Assembly (NCBI RefSeq): GCF_010015445.1
Contig: NC_053127.1
Span: 29,786,715-29,850,714, forward strand
Origin: Perca fluviatilis
Taxonomy: Eukaryota; Chordata; Actinopteri; Perciformes; Percidae
Reading direction: 5' to 3'
Length of the DNA stretch: 64,000 nucleotides
Made by a program: the position numbers and the translations under genes. How positions within the stretch are numbered: the first letter of the stretch is position 1; every line of letters begins with the position of its first letter. Positions 60,796-64,000 of this stretch are shown here, in pieces. The notes under the pieces were generated by a model, which saw only the letters and a list, made by a program, of their open reading frames with translations, was not told the origin of the DNA and did no database searches.

Positions 60796-61474
60796 CTCTA
60801 AGGGATTCTGGATGAAAGCCTTTTGTACTAAATTTTGATAATCTCATTTCGAAAGGCCTGGTTTAATTGTTCACTGTTTGAGAGTTAATTGTTGGTCTTA
60901 GTAGGAAATATAATAATAAAAATAATATAATAATAAAAATAAATATGAAGTCATTCATTTAAAGTCATTTTGAATATTTAAAAATATTAACACTATTACA
61001 TTTTATCCTGTGTGTGCAAGATGTTGCCAGACTTTACCGACATCTACTGGTAGTTTTATATACAAGCATTTAGCTCTGTGCTTAGAGTTCCCAAACAGTG
61101 TCAAATACATACAGTGTATTTATGAAAATAAAGACAAAGCTAACTGGACATTCTAGGGAAATGTTACAAAGGTTGTTTTTTTTCTTTTTCTGTGGAGGTC
61201 AGTGCTGGGTCACATCGCTCCCTGCACTCAAACATTGCCAGCTGTATTTGAACATTAAACAATAGTGTAGATATGCAAATTATGAAGGCCACGGCTGAAC
61301 TGTAAACAAGGTTTATGATTTGGTGACATATTCTGGGCCAGATTATCCATGATATTGCTGCTGGTGGCTGGTCTAATTGTAAAAATACCAAAATGTTATC
61401 TTTAGTATTTATATAAAATATTGTCATTCCCCAAAGTCTTATTTCAACAGCATCCCTTCATTTCTAATGCTTTT

Positions 61475-61627
61475 TTTTGGGGATTATTTATTTTATTATT
61501 TATTTATTTTTACCTTTAATCGACAGTGACAGTGGATAGATGGGAAAGGGGGAGAGAAAGAGAGGGGATGCAAAGGACTCAGCCTACATGGGGCGCACGC
61601 TCTTACTGGGTGAGACAGAGATCGCCC
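61475..61627 (-). repeat. SINE-like insertion with 16-bp target duplication
   Basis: Antisense SINE-type sequence (GGACTCAGCCTACATGGGGC, then GCACGCTCTTACTGGGTGAG, with poly(T)-rich start), flanked by a perfect direct repeat CATTTCTAATGCTTTT at 61459-61474 and 61628-61643. A duplication of this length is typical of LINE-mediated retroposition. Confidence 0.8.
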
Positions 61628-62884
61628 CATTTCTAATGCTTTTATGTTTGTCTCTACAACTTGTACCCTGTGCCTTTAATTCATATTTAAATGATATAAT
61701 GTAAGTTTTTGTCTCCTGTACATTCCTCCCAACGTTTACAGAACCCAAACTCTCTACTGTTGGTAAAGGAGAAAGGATAATTGACCTAAACCCAGGTTAC
61801 TCACATTTTCTCACAAATTTGTAGAATAAATGATTCTGTTAACATTTCTTATATTCATATCAAACGTGACAAGAATCAATATCAAAACAGTTGATAAGAA
61901 ATACGATCAATTTCTGTAAATGGACAGCTCTGGGCCTGAGGCGGTTTGTTCTGTAAGGGAATCCAGCTTAAGTAATTTACACAATAGGACACCCCTAATA
62001 CATATTTCTCTAAATATTTACAACTTCAGTTTTGTGTATTCCCTTATTGAGAAAGAAGAATAGAATAATAAAACCAGAGAACATGATGGTTTTCGGATTC
62101 ACCTTGTTTGGCTCTTTGTTTTAAATTTTGAAAAAAATAATACTTTGTCATGACTTTAAAAGACGATGATACATATTCATGTAAAAGCAAGACAATTCAT
62201 TTCTCATTTGCAAATAAAGTTAAAGAAGCTAATTCAAAATGCATTTTAGGTCGCTCCAGTAACGATGCATAAGATCTTGAAAGATAATTCCCATTTTGCC
62301 TCAGATGTAAAAGCAAAAAAATAACATTAGTTTGGGAAAGCTATCAGTGTTTCCACAGATCAAATATTTTTTTTATAGAGAACAGAAAACACAGAATACT
62401 AGTTACGAGTTCTTATTTTGCAAAGAAATGTATTTTGTTAACTTGGAAAGAATATGTATACCTGTGGGTTCTTTTGATCATTTTCTTTCATGTTTAGAAA
62501 GCTAAGAAACAGAAGTTTCTCTTTTTAGTATTTTTACTCTTCAACCTATAAAAATGTTTTCATCCACGTTGTTGCCCACTATTATTAGTCTATTTTTCCT
62601 ACTTTAAAAGAAAAAAAGAACGTGCTGCTGTACTGCTCGTTCTTTGTATACGTCTGGACTGGAACGGAGGTTGTGATTCATGTGTGGATGCCGTGGTCGG
62701 TTTTGATTTTGTATCTCTGGAGGATATGTCCCCTTCATTAATATATAAATAGATGGAAATTCAACTGATTGTTTATGTCGATCCCCATCTCCGGATTCAT
62801 TGTTCTAACACTTTGAAAAATTATTTCATTAACACTTTTTAATAAAATTTTTTAAAAAAATTTTCTCCAAAACACACACAAACA

Positions 62885-63024
<140 letters not shown>

Positions 63025-63845
63025 GTTACACTCACGTTGTGCTGTTTGCAGAGAAGTCATCAGCTGCTGACCGACTGGAGGACAAAGGGGCTGGCTGGTC
63101 TGAGATCTGAGGAGATCCAGGACAGATGCTAACAGTGCTATAAACAGAAGCAGGTTTGCTCAGGATTCAGACGGCATTCTGCACAGCGATTTAAACAAAG
63201 CCTGGCTGCTGAAGGGCAGTTATCACTGTTGACCACCCAAACTAAATTGATACGCAGACGAATAAAAAGAACAACCATTTCAAAGAGGTATTTTGTTTAA
63301 AAAATAACGGTACAAAAGATTCCAGTATTTTGTCCCCCCCCCCCCCAACAGTTCAATAATTCCAGTTTTCCAGCATTCAAAAAATAACATTTCATTAGTG
63401 AGACACTTTAAGGAATATGCCAACCATTACCGATCATCTCATAACCTGGCAGAAGTGTTTCCACTTAAACTGTCCCCTGGTTGGTACATTTTCATCGACT
63501 TCTTCGAGCAGCAGATTTATCTCGAAAGCATGCATGCTTTTTTTTTTAAAAAAAGGTTGGTAAGGCGTTTGAATATTCAACATGTTGCTTTGGTTTGAAA
63601 TGTAAATCTTCCAGAGGAGTGTCTTTTTCTTTTTAAATTATGATGTTAATTATTAACAAACATTGTGTTTTGTCAGTATAAAAAAAGAAAAGAAAAAATC
63701 TTTACAATTTCATTCACTTCCATGGGGCTGGAGAGGCATCAGGGTGACAGTGATCAAAGTTTACACGATTACAGATAAAGATAAAATCTACTCTACTATA
63801 TTACAGTGTGTGAGTGTGAGGTGACCAGCACCTCTGGTCTCTGCT

Positions 63846-64000
63846 CTAGTAGCTGAACATCTGCTGTGCAGAGCCGCCATGTTGCTGTTGCTGCTGCTGC
63901 TGCTGCGGGGTGGGGGGCTGGCTCTGGATGGGATGTCCCGGCTCCGGGCCCTGACTCTGGACCTCCTGACTCTCCCTCTGAGCCCCCTCCACCACGGGGG
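63846..64000 (-). CDS. C-terminal end of a Gln-rich protein (possibly PRDM15)
   Basis: The minus-strand frame enters from beyond the window and ends at TAG 63848-63846. It reads VVEGAQRESQEVQSQ, then GPEPGHPIQSQPPTP, eight Gln and HGGSAQQMFSY. The clean frame, composition and normal stop suggest the last coding part of a real gene, probably a transcriptional regulator. In human, PRDM15 lies next to and upstream of RIPK4 on the same strand, so PRDM15 is the leading candidate. No zinc finger is visible in these 51 codons, so the name rests on synteny only. Confidence 0.55.
   Translation of the reverse strand, partial: PVVEGAQRESQEVQSQGPEPGHPIQSQPPTPQQQQQQQQHGGSAQQMFSY

Overview
The window is vertebrate genomic DNA, almost certainly from a teleost fish and probably a percomorph. 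The evidence is intron-split genes with GT/AG junctions, long (CA)n tracts, a Rex1-type LINE, BEL/Pao and Ty3/Gypsy retrotransposons, several hAT-type elements with 8-bp target duplications, a Merlin remnant and tRNA-derived SINEs. No operons, bacterial signals or CRISPR arrays are present.

Layout. 1-19.5 kb is a transposon graveyard: the end of a BEL/Pao element with its LTR, a second LTR split by a palindromic TTAA-flanked element, a nest of DNA transposons (one hAT copy has a perfect 8-bp duplication), a Merlin transposase fragment, and a Rex1 LINE interrupted by a 5.2-kb Ty3/Gypsy chromovirus-type element with 436-bp LTRs and a 5-bp duplication. 20.8-39.5 kb is C21orf91/EURL on the minus strand: one likely non-coding 5' exon and four coding exons, giving 285 residues. 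39.6-46.9 kb is intergenic with two tRNA-derived SINEs. 46.9-57.8 kb is RIPK4 on the minus strand: eight coding exons giving 810 residues, with a kinase domain, a Ser-rich linker and ten ankyrin repeats. 57.8-63.8 kb is intergenic with microsatellites, a hAT copy and a SINE. 63.85-64.0 kb is the C-terminal end of another minus-strand gene with a polyglutamine run, which by synteny may be PRDM15.

All three host genes run on the minus strand. Their human counterparts (if the last is PRDM15) lie on chromosome 21. RIPK4 acts in epithelial differentiation and Wnt/NF-kB-linked signalling, and EURL has been linked to Wnt/beta-catenin signalling in neural development. Nothing here shows that they share a pathway, so adjacency is best read as retained linkage.

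Every exon junction given was read by eye. Reading phase closes exactly across all joins for both complete genes, which supports the models strongly. No plainly new biological system was found. The most unusual points are a 70-nt pure CT microsatellite serving as the polypyrimidine tract of the last EURL exon, a young Gypsy copy with near-identical LTRs but a heavily broken coding region, and an insert carrying a RecQ-helicase-like fragment inside an older repeat.
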